From positions 1 to 64,000 of the forward strand of contig QPMI01000022.1 of NCBI GenBank assembly GCA_004431415.1: 64,000 nt of DNA. The letters are read 5' to 3'. Source of the DNA: Cyanophora paradoxa. Taxonomy: Eukaryota > Glaucocystophyceae > Cyanophorales > Cyanophoraceae. The position numbers and the translations under genes are program-made. The notes beneath the pieces were generated by a model. It was not told the origin of the DNA and made no database searches. It saw nothing but the letters and a program-made list of their open reading frames with translations. Positions 49,352 to 61,776 of this stretch are shown in pieces (position 1 is the first letter of the stretch; the number at the start of each line of letters is the position of its first letter).

Positions 49352-50303
49352 GCGCCCCCTCGGGCCCTTCGATTCTCGACTCTCTTGTTTAGACGCATTT
49401 CGCATTTTCAACGCAGCGGGCTCTGGGGTGTAAATAATGCCGGGTAGTGCTGCAGGCAGCCAGTGCAGTTCCTTGTACTTCGCGCGAATGTTTTTAAGAA
49501 GCCTGATATCGATGCATATGTGGTATACGTGTGGGTCCACGTGCACTACGGGATTTTGAATCCGCTTCGAAATCAATTCTCGGGATGAAGCTTATAAGGA
49601 AAGGCGGCAATTGCAAGGGGCGGCAAGCTTATATAATGAAGGGGCCCTGCTTGTGAATATGAGGGGGCGGCAATATGCAATGCATGGACATGACACGCAC
49701 GGGCCCGGGGCACTGCCGGGCAGCGCCGCGCATGCACGATCGCGATCATGAGCGCTAGCCGCGGCAAGAATTCGGATTCCCGGAAGCGCAGCGCTAGCTG
49801 GCTGCTAGCCTACTAAGCCTAGTAGCCTGCAACGGTGCTACCAACTTCAGCGGTACCAAGTTCTACCTCGCTAAGTTCTACCAGGTACCAGCTTGGTCCA
49901 GCTAGCAATGCCTAGCATGATAGTAGCATCCGCACAAATTAATTTGCGTTCGAACCGTTTTCAACTCAAGCACATGCATGAGATGAACGCGATTTCGTCT
50001 GCGTGCAAGCGAATCACTGGAACGGCATTCGCGCGCACGAATCACCGCGGGTGTCCGCTTTGAACTCCGCTACCGGGTAGCCTCGCGGTTGGTGCCCTGG
50101 AAGGGGGTACAGGCCAAGAAGCAACAGCTAGCAGAGGCAGTCGACGTCGGCCCGTTACTCGGCCACCACGACGGAGGGAGCGCCAACTATCTCGTTAGTT
50201 CGTTAGAAGACAGCCGCGCTGCTCCGGCGCCACGCGAATAGTGCCCCGCCCGTCTCTGCGCGAACCCGAAAGACAACCGGTTCCCGGGCGCCGGCGCCGT
50301 GAT
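49352..50303. other. Intergenic before the kinesin gene
   Basis: AT-richer than the genes, with GGTACCAAGTTCTACC-like words at 49,830-49,900. No gene or RNA recognised; the first 90 bp belong to the inverted duplication. Confidence 0.4.
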
Positions 50304-53300
50304 ATGGAGGATATCAGGCGCATAAGGGAGAACTTCGACTCATTCAAGGTGCGCCCACGCTGCCAGCTCATGAGTTTGATGTGGCCAACCTTGACTTGGG
50401 TCAGGTCGTGTGCAAGCAAGCTGGCCTGGATCAGACCCTCGTCGATGAAGCGCAGAAGGATGTTGAGGGAGGCCCGAACAAAGTTTCGAGGCTTATCACG
50501 CTCTACAAGGCGCTGACTCAGCAGGCCCCGGCCGTGTACGGCATCTGGCGCTCCTCGACGGCATCGCAGCCGGGCGGGGCGGCCTCGCCCTTGCCAGCTA
50601 GCTTCAGCATGGGGCAGCTGCGCCCCCAGCCGTCCATCTCGTCCGAGTTCAGCGTGGCGAGCAGCGGGCCCGCTCTTGACGGCATGTGCGACACGGAGAG
50701 CCGGAGCGGTGTGACCACCATGTCAATGTACGACGCAGATGATCTAGCTGGTGCGCGCGCCCCGCCCGCGGACCGCCCTCGGCGCGGGAAACTTGCGATA
50801 GAAGCTTACGCGACGGGACACGGCAGGCTCCCGGAGTCCCCGGGGCGCCCTGGCGCAGCCGCCGTCTAGCATGGCGTCTCCGGTTTGTTTGAAGTTCCTT
50901 TTCCACACTCTTCTCCTGCCCGACTCGGGGCGCAGCGGGGTCGCAGCAAGGCTTCCACGTCGCCGGCCACATCCTCGCGCACGATGGAGCAGAGCACGGA
51001 GATCCAGGAGCTTTTAGACGGTCCGAGGCCGCCTTCATGCGGCCCGCGCGCCGCGGTCCAGCCGGAGCGCTCATCCCTGCTCCGTGTTCGTCGCGCAGAT
51101 CTTCCCCAGATCGGCGGCGCGGACTGGGACAACTGGGACTCGAGCAAGCTCATGCGCCAGGTTCGCTGGAGCGCCGCCGGCCGCCGCCCCCGCCCCCGCC
51201 CCCGCCGAATGGAGCCGGCGCGCTCAGATCGAGCGGCTCATCACCGACGCGACGGCGGAGCTGTGGGGGGGCCCCGCGCCCTCCTCGACGCTCGCCTCGT
51301 CGGCGTCGTCCTCGGCGAACGGCGACGCGGCGGAGTCCGACCTGCTGGTCGTGGGCGCCGACGAGGAGCTCGCCTCGTTCCCCGCCGTCTGGAAGGAGGC
51401 CGAGCACGTCGGCCTCGGTCAGCTCGTTTGGCTTCGCTTGGTTTGGATGGATTGAATGGATTGGCTTAGCGTCCGCCGCGCAGTGCCCAAGGCGAAGGTG
51501 GTCGAGATCCAGCACCAGCTGCTCCGCGCCCGCGAGCGGTGCGCCCGCCCGCGCCGCGCCGCGCCGGGCGCTTCTGCCCTTTACTTAAGCTCGCCTGCAG
51601 CGTGCGGAAGCTCGAATCGTGCTCCAAGAAGGCCACGAGCGCAGTCCAGGCGAGCCGCGCGGGGCGGGCGGGCCGCCGCCGCCGCCGCCGCCGCCTCTGA
51701 CACCGCGCGCGCGGGCGCGCGCACAGGTCCTGCGGCCGGTGCTGGCGCGGCTGGTGACGCAGGTCTCGCACACGGGGAGCAAGCTCGCCCGCGCGAGGCG
51801 GGACGCCGCAGAGGACGAGAAGCGCGCGCAGGTCGGCCCGCCCTCTTTTGAGTTTGTTCGGGGCGCCGGCCGGCCGTCTCTTAGCGCACGGCTGCAGGCA
51901 AACTTCCACTGCATGCTGAAGGCGACGGAGGACTCGCTGCGGGGCGAGATCCGCATGAAGGAGGAGGTCATCGGCGAGCTGCAGAGCAGCATGGCCGAGC
52001 TCCGCGCCAGCAACGAGGTTCGACATCGAATCCGAAGTTCGAGTGGTGCGCGAGGGCTGACGCGCAGCGCGCGCGCAGGCGTACCGGGCGCGGCTGCAGG
52101 CGGAGGAGTCGCGGGTGCGGGAGGGGGAGAGCCTGCGGCTGCGGGGCGAGGCCTCTAGCGAGGAGCTCCGGCGGCAGCTCTCCGAGGCGCAGACGGCGGC
52201 GGAGCGGTACCGGGCGGACCTCACGGACGTCGTGGCGCGGCTGCGGGGGCTCGAGGCGGAGCGGGAGGAGCGGGAGAAGACGGACAAGGGCGACCTGCAG
52301 GCCGTGGTCGAGCTCACGCAGCAGGTCGTCAAGCTCAAGCAGGAGAAGCGCGCCCCTCCCCGCCCCCTGCCCCCCGCCCTCCCCTCCCAACTCTTTCCCC
52401 CTTCGTCCCCCAGGGAGGTGCTGCGGGCCGGGATGGAGGTGCGGGACGCGAGGAACCGCAAGCTCGAGGAGGCCCTCGCCGCCCTCCGCACCCAGGCGCG
52501 TCGCACTCGATGGACGCGGGGCGGGGCAGGGCGGGCGGATCTTGACGGGGCGGGGCCCGCGGCAGGTGACGTCGGACGACGCGCCGACGCCTGAGCGCCG
52601 GCGGTCGCTCCTGGCGCGGGCCGAGGGCCACGAGTCGGCCTCCCGCATGCTCCTCGTGCGCGCAGAGGAGGAGCGCCGCGCCCGCCGCGCTGCGCCCGCC
52701 AACGCCTCCGCGGCGCAGGACCTGCGGGCGTCGCTGGACAAGGTGCGGGAGGAGGCGACGCGCAAGGTGGCGGCCCTCTCGGCGGACATGGAGCTCCTGC
52801 GGGGCGCGGCGGGGCACATGGCCGAGGAGCTCGCCGAGGCGCGCGCCCGCTACCACAAGGAGTGCAAGCTCCGCCGCCGCTACTTCAACGAGGTCATCGA
52901 GCTCAAGGTGGCATTGATTGATTCCTTCTTCTTTCTTTTCTGTCCATCGAACTCTACCTATCTAAGCATTCTTTCTTCTCCAGGGCTCGATCCGCGTCTT
53001 CTGCCGGGTGCGGCCGCTGATGGGCGACGAGGCGGGGGCGGTGGCCGGCCAGGCCACGGTGGCCTTCCCGGCGGACAACGAGATCGAGATGGTGCAGCTG
53101 GGGCCCGGCTCGGCCCCCAACGGCATCAAGCGCTTCGAGTTCGACCGCGTCTTCCCCCCGGCCTCCCCCCAGAGTGCGCCGCCTCGGCCCGCCTATCTTT
53201 TAGCTGGCGAACTCAGCCTGCGCAGCCACGGTGTTCGAGGATACGCAGCCGCTGGTCGCGAGCGCCATGGACGGCTACAACGTCTGCATGTGCGCGGCTT

Positions 53301-56237
53301 TGCACGTGCGCCTCGGGGCCTTGGTCCACGTTCTCACGCGGGGCCGGCAGCTTCGCGTACGGGCAGACGGGGAGCGGGAAGACGTACACGATGGAGGGGC
53401 CCCCCGGCGACCGCGTGCGCAGCGCCCCGTTCTTTCGCATCCAACTTCCCATGCCCGCCTCACTTCTCTCCCTCCCTCCAGGGCGTGAACCTGCGGGCGC
53501 TGGAGGAGCTGTTCGCGCTGAAGCGGGCGCGGCAGGGCGAGTGGTCCTACCACTTCCGTGTCTCCATGCTCGAGATCTACAACGAGTCCATCTACGACCT
53601 GCTGCTCCCGGCCTCGGCCGCCGCGCAGGCCCCCAAGCTGGAGATCCGGCAGGGCCCGGCCGGCAACTACGTGCAGGACCTGACCGAGGTGGAGGTCAAG
53701 AGCCTGCGCGAGGTCGAGGAGGTGATGCGCGCCGGCGCCGAGAACCGGACCGTCCACGCCACAGCGATGAACGAGCACTCCTCCCGCTCCCACTGGCGCG
53801 CCCCTCTCCCCTCTTTCTTGTGCCCGCTCTAAGCTGCTTCGCTCGCCCGCAGCGTGCTGCAGGTGCAGGTGGAGTCGACGAACCTGACGACGGGCCTGCG
53901 GGCGCTCTCGAAGCTCAACCTGATCGACCTCGCCGGCTCGGAGCGCGTCTCGCGCTCCGAGGCGACGGGGGACCGCCTGAAGGAGGCCCAGAACATCAAC
54001 AAGTCCCTCTCCGCCCTGGGCGACGTCATCGCGGTCCGCCCGCCCCGCCCGCCCCGCCCCCGCTTCCTTCTTCTTGGCCTCTGACCCACGCTCCCGGCCC
54101 GACAGGCGCTGTACCAGAAGTCGGCGCACGTGCCGTACCGCAACTCCAAGCTCACGTACCTCCTCCAGGACTCGCTCGGTGCGCGCGCGCGGGGGCGGGG
54201 GCGGGCGGCCCGGAGCCAGCTAGCGGGGGGGGCGATCCGTGCCTCGCGCCCACTCACTCACGCCCTCGGGCAGGCGGGGAGTCGAAGACGCTGATGTTCG
54301 TGCAAGTCTCGCCCTCGGTGGCCTCCCTCCAGGAGTCCCTCTGCTCCCTCAACTTCGCCCAGCGCGCCAAGTCCGCCCCGCCCGCCCTCCCGCCCGCCCT
54401 GCTCGGCCCCTCCTCTGCTCCTTTGCTGAGGGCCGCGGGGCGCGCAGGTGCGTGGAGCTGGGGCAGGGCAAGAAGATCGACCCCGTCGAGTTCAACAGGG
54501 CCAAGCAGGTGGTGCGCCGCCGCCGGCGCCGCCCCGTCCCCCGCCCCCTCGCCCCCCACCCCACCTCACCTCACGCCCTCCCCCCCGCAGGCGGTGAAGG
54601 CGAAGGAGGACGCGCGTGCGATGCAGGAGCGCCTGCGCGAGGCCGAAGCCAAGGCCGCCGTGCGCCGGCCCCGTCTTCTTAGGCGCCTCCCTTCTTCTTC
54701 TTAGACCGCGGCGGGCGCAGGCGCTGCAGAAGGACCTGGACGCGCGCAACGGGTCGCTGCTCGACTCGTCGACGTCGCTGCGGTCGGCGCGGGCGGAGGC
54801 GGCGGAGCAGGCGGCGGCGCTGGCGGCGGCGCGCAAGGAGAAGGCGGAGCTGCAGCGGCTGCTGGCCGAGGAGCGGGCGCGGGGCAAGGCCCGCGACGCG
54901 GCCCTCGCCCGCCTCGAGCAGCAGCAGCAGCAGCAGCAGCACAGGCACGCCCCGGCCGCCGCGGGGGCGGCAGCGGGGCCGGCGGCCTCCCACGCCCCTT
55001 CGGCTTCGGCGGCGGCGCCGGCGGCGGCCTCGCTGGCGGCGGCGGGGCCGGAGGAGCTGCACGTGGAGGCGCCGAACATGGACAGCTGGGAGGTGCCGAG
55101 CCTGCTGGGCGGCGGCATCGTCGAGAACGAGTGCGAGGAGGGCGACGAGGCGGCCGAGGGCTCCTCCTCCCGCCCCGCCTCGCGAGCCGGCTCGGTCCCC
55201 GGCACGCCCTCGGCGCCCCGCGCGACGGCCGCCGCCCTCGCCTCGCCCTCCGTCACCAAGCGGGGCTCGGGGACGCCCCTGGGCTCGCGGCGGCCCCCGC
55301 CCGGCTCGGCGCCGCGGGGCCTCGGCCTGGCGACGCCGACGCGGCTCTCGGACAAGCGGCCGTCGTCGAGCTCGGACCTGCGCCCGGGGCGGACCTCCCG
55401 CTCGGGCAGCGCCGAGCCGCTGGACCTGTCCCGCACCCTGGACGACGCCGCCAGCGAGCCCGGATCCCGCTCCTCCTCCGCCACCCGCGCCGCCGCCCGC
55501 AAGGCCGGCGCGCCGCTGGGCAGCAGCCACGGGCGGGGCGCCGAGCTCGCCCTCGCGCACGCCCGCAAGCAGGTGACCCACACGCCTCTTCTTTACTCCT
55601 CCTTCTTCTTCTTCCTCGTAAGGCTGACCCTCGCTCGCTCCGCCCAGGTGACCTTCGACCACCCGGACTCGCCGGAGGTCGAGGGCATCCGCATGCGCAA
55701 GAGCAAGGTCTCCGCGCTGGTCGGCCACGAGGGGGCCGGCGCCCGCCCCGGCGCCCTCGGCGCCGCCGCCGGGCGCACGCCGCCACCGCTGCGGCGGCCC
55801 ATTTCGGGATCCCTCTCGTCCTCGCTGCAGGGCCCGCTGACGCCGCGGTCGCGCTCGGCCACGAACCTGCTCGCCGGCGTGAGCCTCAGCTCCTCCCTCA
55901 CCCTCCCCTCCGGCACCGCCGCCGCCGCCCTCGCCGCCGGGCCCGGGCCCTCGCTCGCCTCCTCCGCCTCCGCCTCCTCGCTCGCCGGGGCGACCTCCTC
56001 GCTGCGGCCCGGGAGCGCGCACCCGGCGGCGCCCTCGTCGCTCACGCAGCTCCCGCCCCGGCGCGCCGTGACCCCCACAGGCACCTCCAGCTCCTCCGCC
56101 CTCTCCGGGTGCGCCGCTGTACCCCTCCCTCCCCTTTCCCCCCCGCTGACCTGGATCGCAGGCCGGCGTCGCGCGTGGCGAGCAAGGAGCGCGGGGCGGT
56201 GGTCAAGGCGCGGCCGGCGGCCGGCTGGCGCATGTGA
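50304..56237 (+). CDS. Kinesin-14 type motor protein with internal motor domain, many exons
   Basis: Microtubule motor, probably minus-end directed. N-terminal part (50,304-52,900): [15 protein letters not shown], then [20 protein letters not shown] and long coiled-coil exons ([40 protein letters not shown]). The neck [20 protein letters not shown], joined over an intron at 52,907-52,983, is the kinesin-14 signature directly before the motor. Motor: [23 protein letters not shown] (P-loop at 53,361-53,384), NEHSSRSH (53,770-53,793), LIDLAGSER (53,920-53,946), [27 protein letters not shown], and LNFAQRAK. After the motor a further coiled coil ([17 protein letters not shown] ... [13 protein letters not shown]), a Ser/Pro/Ala-rich tail and a TGA at 56,235-56,237. 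Most kinesin-14s end soon after the motor; here about 550 residues follow, as in some plant-type members. The first exons are uncertain. Confidence 0.85.
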
Positions 56238-57024
56238 GCGGGAGGCGCGCCTGTACCCCCCTCCCTGTACAGCGGCCCCCTCGAGCTCGGCGGAGCAACC
56301 GCCGAGCCGGGCGCCCTTACCCCGCGCGCCCTCCTGGCGCCTCCAGATGGCTTAGGTTTTCTATCCCATTTCTTCTTTACGAGCCCTTTCGAGATGTTCG
56401 TATGATCGGCGGCCATGGCCGCGCCGTTTTCCCGGGCAGTTCTGCTGTGCTGGCCCAACGCAGTAATTGTAAGTGTTAGTGCCGGCCACTGTTTATCTCG
56501 CTATGTCTGTCGCCAGTTAAGTTGGATGAGTACGTGCATAATGATCACATGATCAAGCCTCCAATCTGGTCCTAAGAGCGGAGCTGGCCGCCAGGCCAGG
56601 GCTCATGATCAGCGACTGATCATGACACCTGGTCCCTATATGCCAAGATATGTGCACCCCCCGGGCCGGGCGCATGATCATGATGATGATGAGGCTGAGT
56701 CAAAAAGCTTCGAGACTCTGAGAGAGACTGATCAGAACTTAGTAAGAGGCCCCTGAGGGCGCCGGCTAGCTATAGCGCTAGCGCTCAGTGATTCGCGATC
56801 GAATCCAATGATTCATTGATTGCGAAATTCAAAAGAGTCCACAACTTGGAAACAACATATTCAAAGCTCTAGAATCGCGATCTGTTCTAGACTACAGCTA
56901 GCGCTGGCGGCCTGCAGCCGCCTGAGCACTACTCGGGATTATTTACACCCCAAAGCCCGCTGCGTTTAAAATGCAAAATGCGTCTAAACAAGAGAGTCGA
57001 GAACTGGAGGGCCCGAGGGGGCGC
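56238..57024. other. Intergenic between convergent genes
   Basis: Contains several TGATCATGA-type palindromes (56,540-56,690) and runs of ATGATG. No gene seen. From 56,932 the sequence is the 3' flank of the inverted duplication. Confidence 0.4.
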
Positions 57025-60000
57025 CTAGAGGCGGATCTCGAGGGAGCCTGGGCGGCTGGCGGGGGCGGAGGCGGCGCGGCTGCCGAGGGCGCTGCGCGGG
57101 AGGGGCGTGCGGGCGCCCGGCAGCTGCAGCGGCGCCTCCGTCACCACCACCAGGCCCTCCGGCCCTTCCGCCGCTGCCTGCTCCGGCTCCGCGGGCGGGG
57201 CCGGGCCCTTGGCGCCGGCGTCGACCCAGGCGACGGGGAGGGGCGGGAGCTCGGGCGCCTCCACGTCGACGGGGCCGCCGCGGGGCGCCGCGACGGTCTC
57301 CAGGCCGGGCACGTTGCGCGCCGGCGAGAAGCCAGCCCGCCGCCGGCGCTGGACGGCAACGGCCGTGCCGGCCACCGCCGCCACGAGCGCCGTGCCGCCG
57401 ACCGCCGCCCGATGGCCACGATCGCGTTCTGCGAGAGGCCGGACTGGGACGAGGACGAGGACGAGGAGGAGGCGCCGGCCTGCCCGTTGCCCGAGCCGGT
57501 CGCCGAGGTGGCCTGCGTGGAGCCCGCGCTGCCGCTGCCGGCGGCCGCCGCGTCCGTCGCCGCGGCCGCAGTGCCGGTGCTGGCCGCGACGGGGCTCGAG
57601 GCGGAGAGAGCGGTGGTGGAGGAGCCGTCGGCCGTCACAACTGGGATGTTAGCGCCCGGCGCCGAGAGGCCTGTCACCGCCCCGCCGAAGGTCGACGCGT
57701 CCGCCGCGTCCGCCGGGAGGCTCGCCCCGGCGAGGACCGCCGCAGCGCCCTCCGCGAAGCTCCGCCCGCTCGTGCCCGACACGGCGCCCGCGAGGCCGGC
57801 CGCGAGCTGCGCGAGCGTGAGCGGCCGGGGTCGAAAGTGGGGCGGGGAGGGGGCGGACCTGGGCCGGAGACTGGCCGGAGTTGGCCGTGAGGGAAGCGGA
57901 GATGGACGCCGCGTCGGCGCGCAGGCGGCGGCCGGCGGCCGGCGCCGCGCAGGCCGCGTTCGAGACCGACGCGCAGCTCGTGCCGAGGTCATCGCCGCCC
58001 ATAACTGCCGGCGGCGGTCAGGGGCGCGCACGGGCACAGGGAGAAGGCGGGCGGCGCACAGGAGATGAAGCACTGGAGGAGGCTGCAGCCGTTGGTCACG
58101 CAGCCAGCAGGGGCGGAGGCGGAGGTGGTCTTGGTGGACGCCATGGCCTCGCAGGTGCGGCGGAGGGCGCCGGAAGAGGCCGCCGCCGACGCGAGCGAGA
58201 GCTGGATGTTCAGGGCAGAGACTGCGGGGTTCGATCAGCTCGTTGCCCAGATAAGCACGAGGCGGGGCGGCGCACAGTCGCCGGGGGCGGAGCGGATGAA
58301 GGGCCCGACGGCGGGGAAGACGTAGTAGTCGTCTGCGCGGGCATCGGTCAGAGGCGCGGAAGCACAAAGGCGGCGGGGAGCCGGGGCGCACCAGTGGCGG
58401 CGGGGAACAGGCCGCCGGTCTCGCTGCCGGGCAGGGGGAACTGCGGGGTCGCCACGAAGACGCCGAGCGGCAGCGCCGGAGTGCCGTCCGCGGTGGTGAG
58501 CGCCACGGCCGAGGGCAGGCCGGTGAGGAGCGACACGGGCGTCGCCGGGTCCTTCGAGAGGCGCGCGTTGGTGAGGGAGATCTGCGGTGAAGGTCAGCGG
58601 CTGCCGAGGGGCGAGACCTGACGCGCGGAGGCGCACCCGGACGAAGCGGACGGGGCCGGGGATGAGCGGCATCTCGCGCGGCTGGCGGCGCGGCGGGCGC
58701 GGCTCGGTCCCGTTCATCGGAGGGCGCGCGCCGTCCATCGGGGGCCGCGTCTCGTTCATCGGGCCGTGCTCCGCGGGCGGGCGGGTCTCGTTCATCGGAG
58801 GGCGGGTAGAGTTGCCGCGGGGGCCGTGGGGGCCGCCGAGGCGCATGTGCGGGGGCCGCGGGATCTTCCAGGGCAGCGAGTAGATCATCTGGAAGAGCGG
58901 CTTGGGCGCGCCCGCGGCGCCCTGAGCGCGCTGCTGCTGCGGCTGCTGCGGCTGCTGCTGACCAGACGTGCCCGTCTGCTGCTGGATAGTCGAGCCCTGC
59001 TGGGGCGGCATCCGCTGGCCAGACGTGCCCGTCTGCTGCTGGCTAGTCGAGCCCTGCTGGGGCGGCATCTGCTGACCGGTCGCGCCCTGCTGCTGGGTAG
59101 TCGAGCCCTGTTGAGGCGGCATCCGCTGGCCAGACGTGCCCGTCTGCTGCTGGGTAGTCGAGCCCTGCTGGGGCGGCATCTGCTGACCGGTCGCGCCCGT
59201 CTGCTGCTGGGTAGTCGAGCCCTGCTGAGGCGGCATCCGCTGGCCGGTCGTGCCCGTCTGCTGCTGGCCGGTCGCGCCCTGCTGAGGAGGCATCTGCTGC
59301 CCGGATACGGTTTGCTGGGTCTGCGCGGGGCCCTCTTGGCCGGCGCGGGGCTGGCCCTGCTGCATCCCGGCTTCCTGCTGCATCGTCCTGCGAGCCGGGG
59401 GCGTCCGATGAGCGCTCGAAGAAGCTGGCCGCGGGCGCAGCGGCTCACATGGGGCACGCGCAGATATCGCCCTCCTCCTCCGGGCCGAACTGCGGCTCCC
59501 TGCGGACCGGCAGCCCGTCAGCGAGGGCTCACTCGCGCGGTGAGGGCGCGCAGGGCGCACCGCTCGCGGGGCGGCTGGCCCTCGGGGCGCGACCCGTTGC
59601 GGGGAGGCGGCATCGTGAAGGGCTCCGAGGCGTTCGGCGCCGGGCCGCGCCGGTCCTCGCCCTCGTCCATGCGCGGCGCCTCGCCCTCGCCCATACGCGC
59701 CAGGCGCGGCTCCGAGGCGGTGGCGTTGAAGGGCGGGCGCATGCCGCCGTCGCGCGGGCCGCCCATGCCGCAGTCGCAGGTGCCGTTGCGCACGCGGCTG
59801 CGCGGCGCGTGAGCGGCGATTGATGCGCAGGGCCGGGGCGACGCTCACCCGATGGACACGGCGGGCGCGGGGATGCACTCGGGGGCCGGGGCCGCGGGGT
59901 CGCAGGCCGGGTCCACGACGAAGGACGACGTGTCGTTGCGCACGGTGCCGTCGGCCGCCACAGTTGCGTTCGCGTACGCGAGGCGCACGCCGGAGAAGTC

Positions 60001-61340
60001 GCCGGCCGTCTGCCGCAGCGTCAGCTGGCGAGCACAGCGTCAAAGATGGCACGGGCGGCGTGCCTGGTACACGGTGAGGAGGCCGTCAGCGGCGTCGGGG
60101 GCGTCGAGGGAGAGGACGGCCACGCCGAAGGTGCCCGGCGGGATGCGGATCGGGGAGCCGGACTTGCGCGGGCGGAAGGGGAACGCAGGAGCCGGGGAGG
60201 CGTAGCGGTTCGACAGGTACGCCACGCGGTGCACGCGGCCGGCGCCGCCGAGGACCGCCCGGAAGCCGCGCAGCTCGAAGACGATGGTCAGGTTGTCGCC
60301 GGAGCCGGCGGCGGCCGCGCCCTCCGCGGAAAGCGCAGGCTTGAAGAAGCAGGCGGCGTTCCCATCCTCCGACGAGCCCTGCACGATGCCGGTCCACAGC
60401 GCCGCCGGCGCCTCCCGCTCCAAGTGCTCCTCGGGGACAGTCGCGTTCTCTGCGGGGGCCGGCGGGGGCGGCGGAGGCGGGAGGGTGACGTTCACGGCGC
60501 GGCCGATGAGTTTGTCGCACTCCTGCGCGCAAGGCGGTGAGCCCAGGGCGGGCGCCCAATTCGATCTGGACCGGGCGAGCGCACCTCGGAGACGACAGCG
60601 ACGGAGAGGAAGGCGCCGGAGCTTTCGGAGGACATCGAGGCGAGCACGAGGCCGCGGGACACGGGGCCCTCAAAGAGCACGCCGTGGTGCGTTACTGCGC
60701 GTCTGGGTCAGCGCGCACGGGAAGCGAGGGCGGGTCGGCTCGCACCGGCGGACGCGTAAAGGACCGCAGAGATGAGGACGAGGGCCGCCAGGAGCGGCGC
60801 GCTCGAAGCTCGCGCCATCGAGTGCGCGGGTGTCGAGGACTCGCTGAGCGCTAGCTAAGGACGGGCCGAGGCCGATCAGGGCCTTTGTTTGGCTCTCTTG
60901 CGGGCTGTGGGGATAGCTGGAGCCGCCTTCGGGTGCGTTGCTGCTACGGGAAGCTCGCTTACGACTCTGGAGGCTGAGAGCGAGGAGCTCTTCGAAGAAT
61001 GAGGCCTAGCGGCACAGAGACGAGCTTTTGAGGTTGCGGCCGCCATCTCCACGTCCAGCGAACGAGAATTCAGCGGAGTGCGAAAGTGCATCGTACCCCC
61101 TCACCACGTGTTCGACGCGCCGCGCGCGCTTTGCGCGCTGCAAAATCGGCCCGCGCCGCGCTTCAGCGGCGGCAAGGTCGCGCTTGTCGCCCTCCTGGCA
61201 GCATGAAAAGAGTTCGGAATGCCCGCGAGCACTACGTATACGTATACTCGGTATCATTTCCGAAATTCAAACCGTCGAACTTCGAAATTGAATTTTCGAA
61301 TTCGAACGAGCCTCGCGATCGCGATCGGAGCGCGCGCGCG
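56932..61340. repeat. Inverted duplication, right arm (about 4.4 kb)
   Basis: Reverse-orientation partner of 44,990-49,445; the two arms enclose about 7.5 kb with the kinesin gene. The outer ends diverge in the promoter region, the inner ends just after the shared GTAAATAAT word. Confidence 0.9.
57025..60818 (-). CDS. Type I membrane protein with Gln-rich repeats, copy 2 (frame break in the membrane helix)
   Basis: Inverted paralogue of 45,472-49,351 with the same signal peptide (from the ATG at 60,816-60,818), exon order and tail (stop at 57,025-57,027). Differences: six Gln-rich repeats, not seven; VNVTLPPPPPPPAPAENATV and other small changes; and a missing G near 57,410. There copy 1 reads ATCGGGGCGG and copy 2 ATCGGGCGG. 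This loss falls at the start of the membrane helix (after NAIVAIG) and turns the rest into Arg-rich nonsense in that frame, while the correct tail frame continues from 57,384. If real, copy 2 would be secreted or non-functional; if a sequencing error, it is a normal second gene. Exons upstream of the break keep open frames and splice sites, which argues for recent activity. Confidence 0.6.
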
Positions 61341-61776
61341 CCCGGCCCCGAGCCTGGCCGGCGCTGCACGTCCCCTGCAGCTGCCGGCGCCCCCCGGCAC
61401 GTGCACCGCACGTCCCTGGCCCCCGCGCGCGCGCGCCCGGCCCGAGCCTGGCCGGCGCTGCACGTCCCCTGCAGCTGCCGGCGCCCCCGGCACGTGCACC
61501 GCACGTCCTGGCCCCTGCCCCCCTGCCCCAGCCCCTGCCCCCACGTCCCCCTAGGCCTAGGCCTGGCCCCGAGCCTGGCCGGCGCCCCGGCCCGTTGCTG
61601 GCGAAAGCGCTTTCCGCGGATCGAATTCCGGAGTTCGAAATTCAAGATTTTGATCATATGCATGGTCGTGAAACTATACAATTTTGATTCAAAGCAATTG
61701 CAAGTGCGTGTCAAAAGCAATCATTTGAGTCGCCGGCGCCGGCGCCACGCGCCAGCCTCGCCGAGTCGGCGAGCGC
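60819..61776. other. Intergenic, promoter side of copy 2 and 3' side of the RING gene
   Basis: Duplicated promoter DNA to about 61,340, then the 94-bp tandem repeat, then AT-richer DNA (61,610-61,720). No gene recognised. Confidence 0.4.
61350..61520. repeat. 94-bp tandem repeat, about 1.8 units
   Basis: GAGCCTGGCCGGCGCTGCAC at 61,350 recurs at 61,444 followed by the same CCTGCAGCTGCCGGCGCCCC and GGCACGTGCACCGCACGTCC words, with single-base length changes in C runs. Confidence 0.85.

Larger units (their letters stand above)
44990..49445. repeat. Inverted duplication, left arm (about 4.4 kb)
   Basis: Matches 56,932-61,340 in reverse orientation. It includes the promoter region (TTTCGGAAATGATACCGAGTA, 20 bases shown in part), all exons of the membrane-protein gene and 90 bp of 3' flank (GGGGTGTAAATAAT in both). 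Identity is high but clearly below 100 percent, with differences in introns and repeat number, so the event is older than the 26-31 kb duplication. Confidence 0.9.

Noticed and set aside
54492-56022. Minus-strand frames of 360-450 codons opposite the kinesin tail
   Set aside because: Ala/Gly/Arg-rich shadows of GC-rich coding DNA with no domain.
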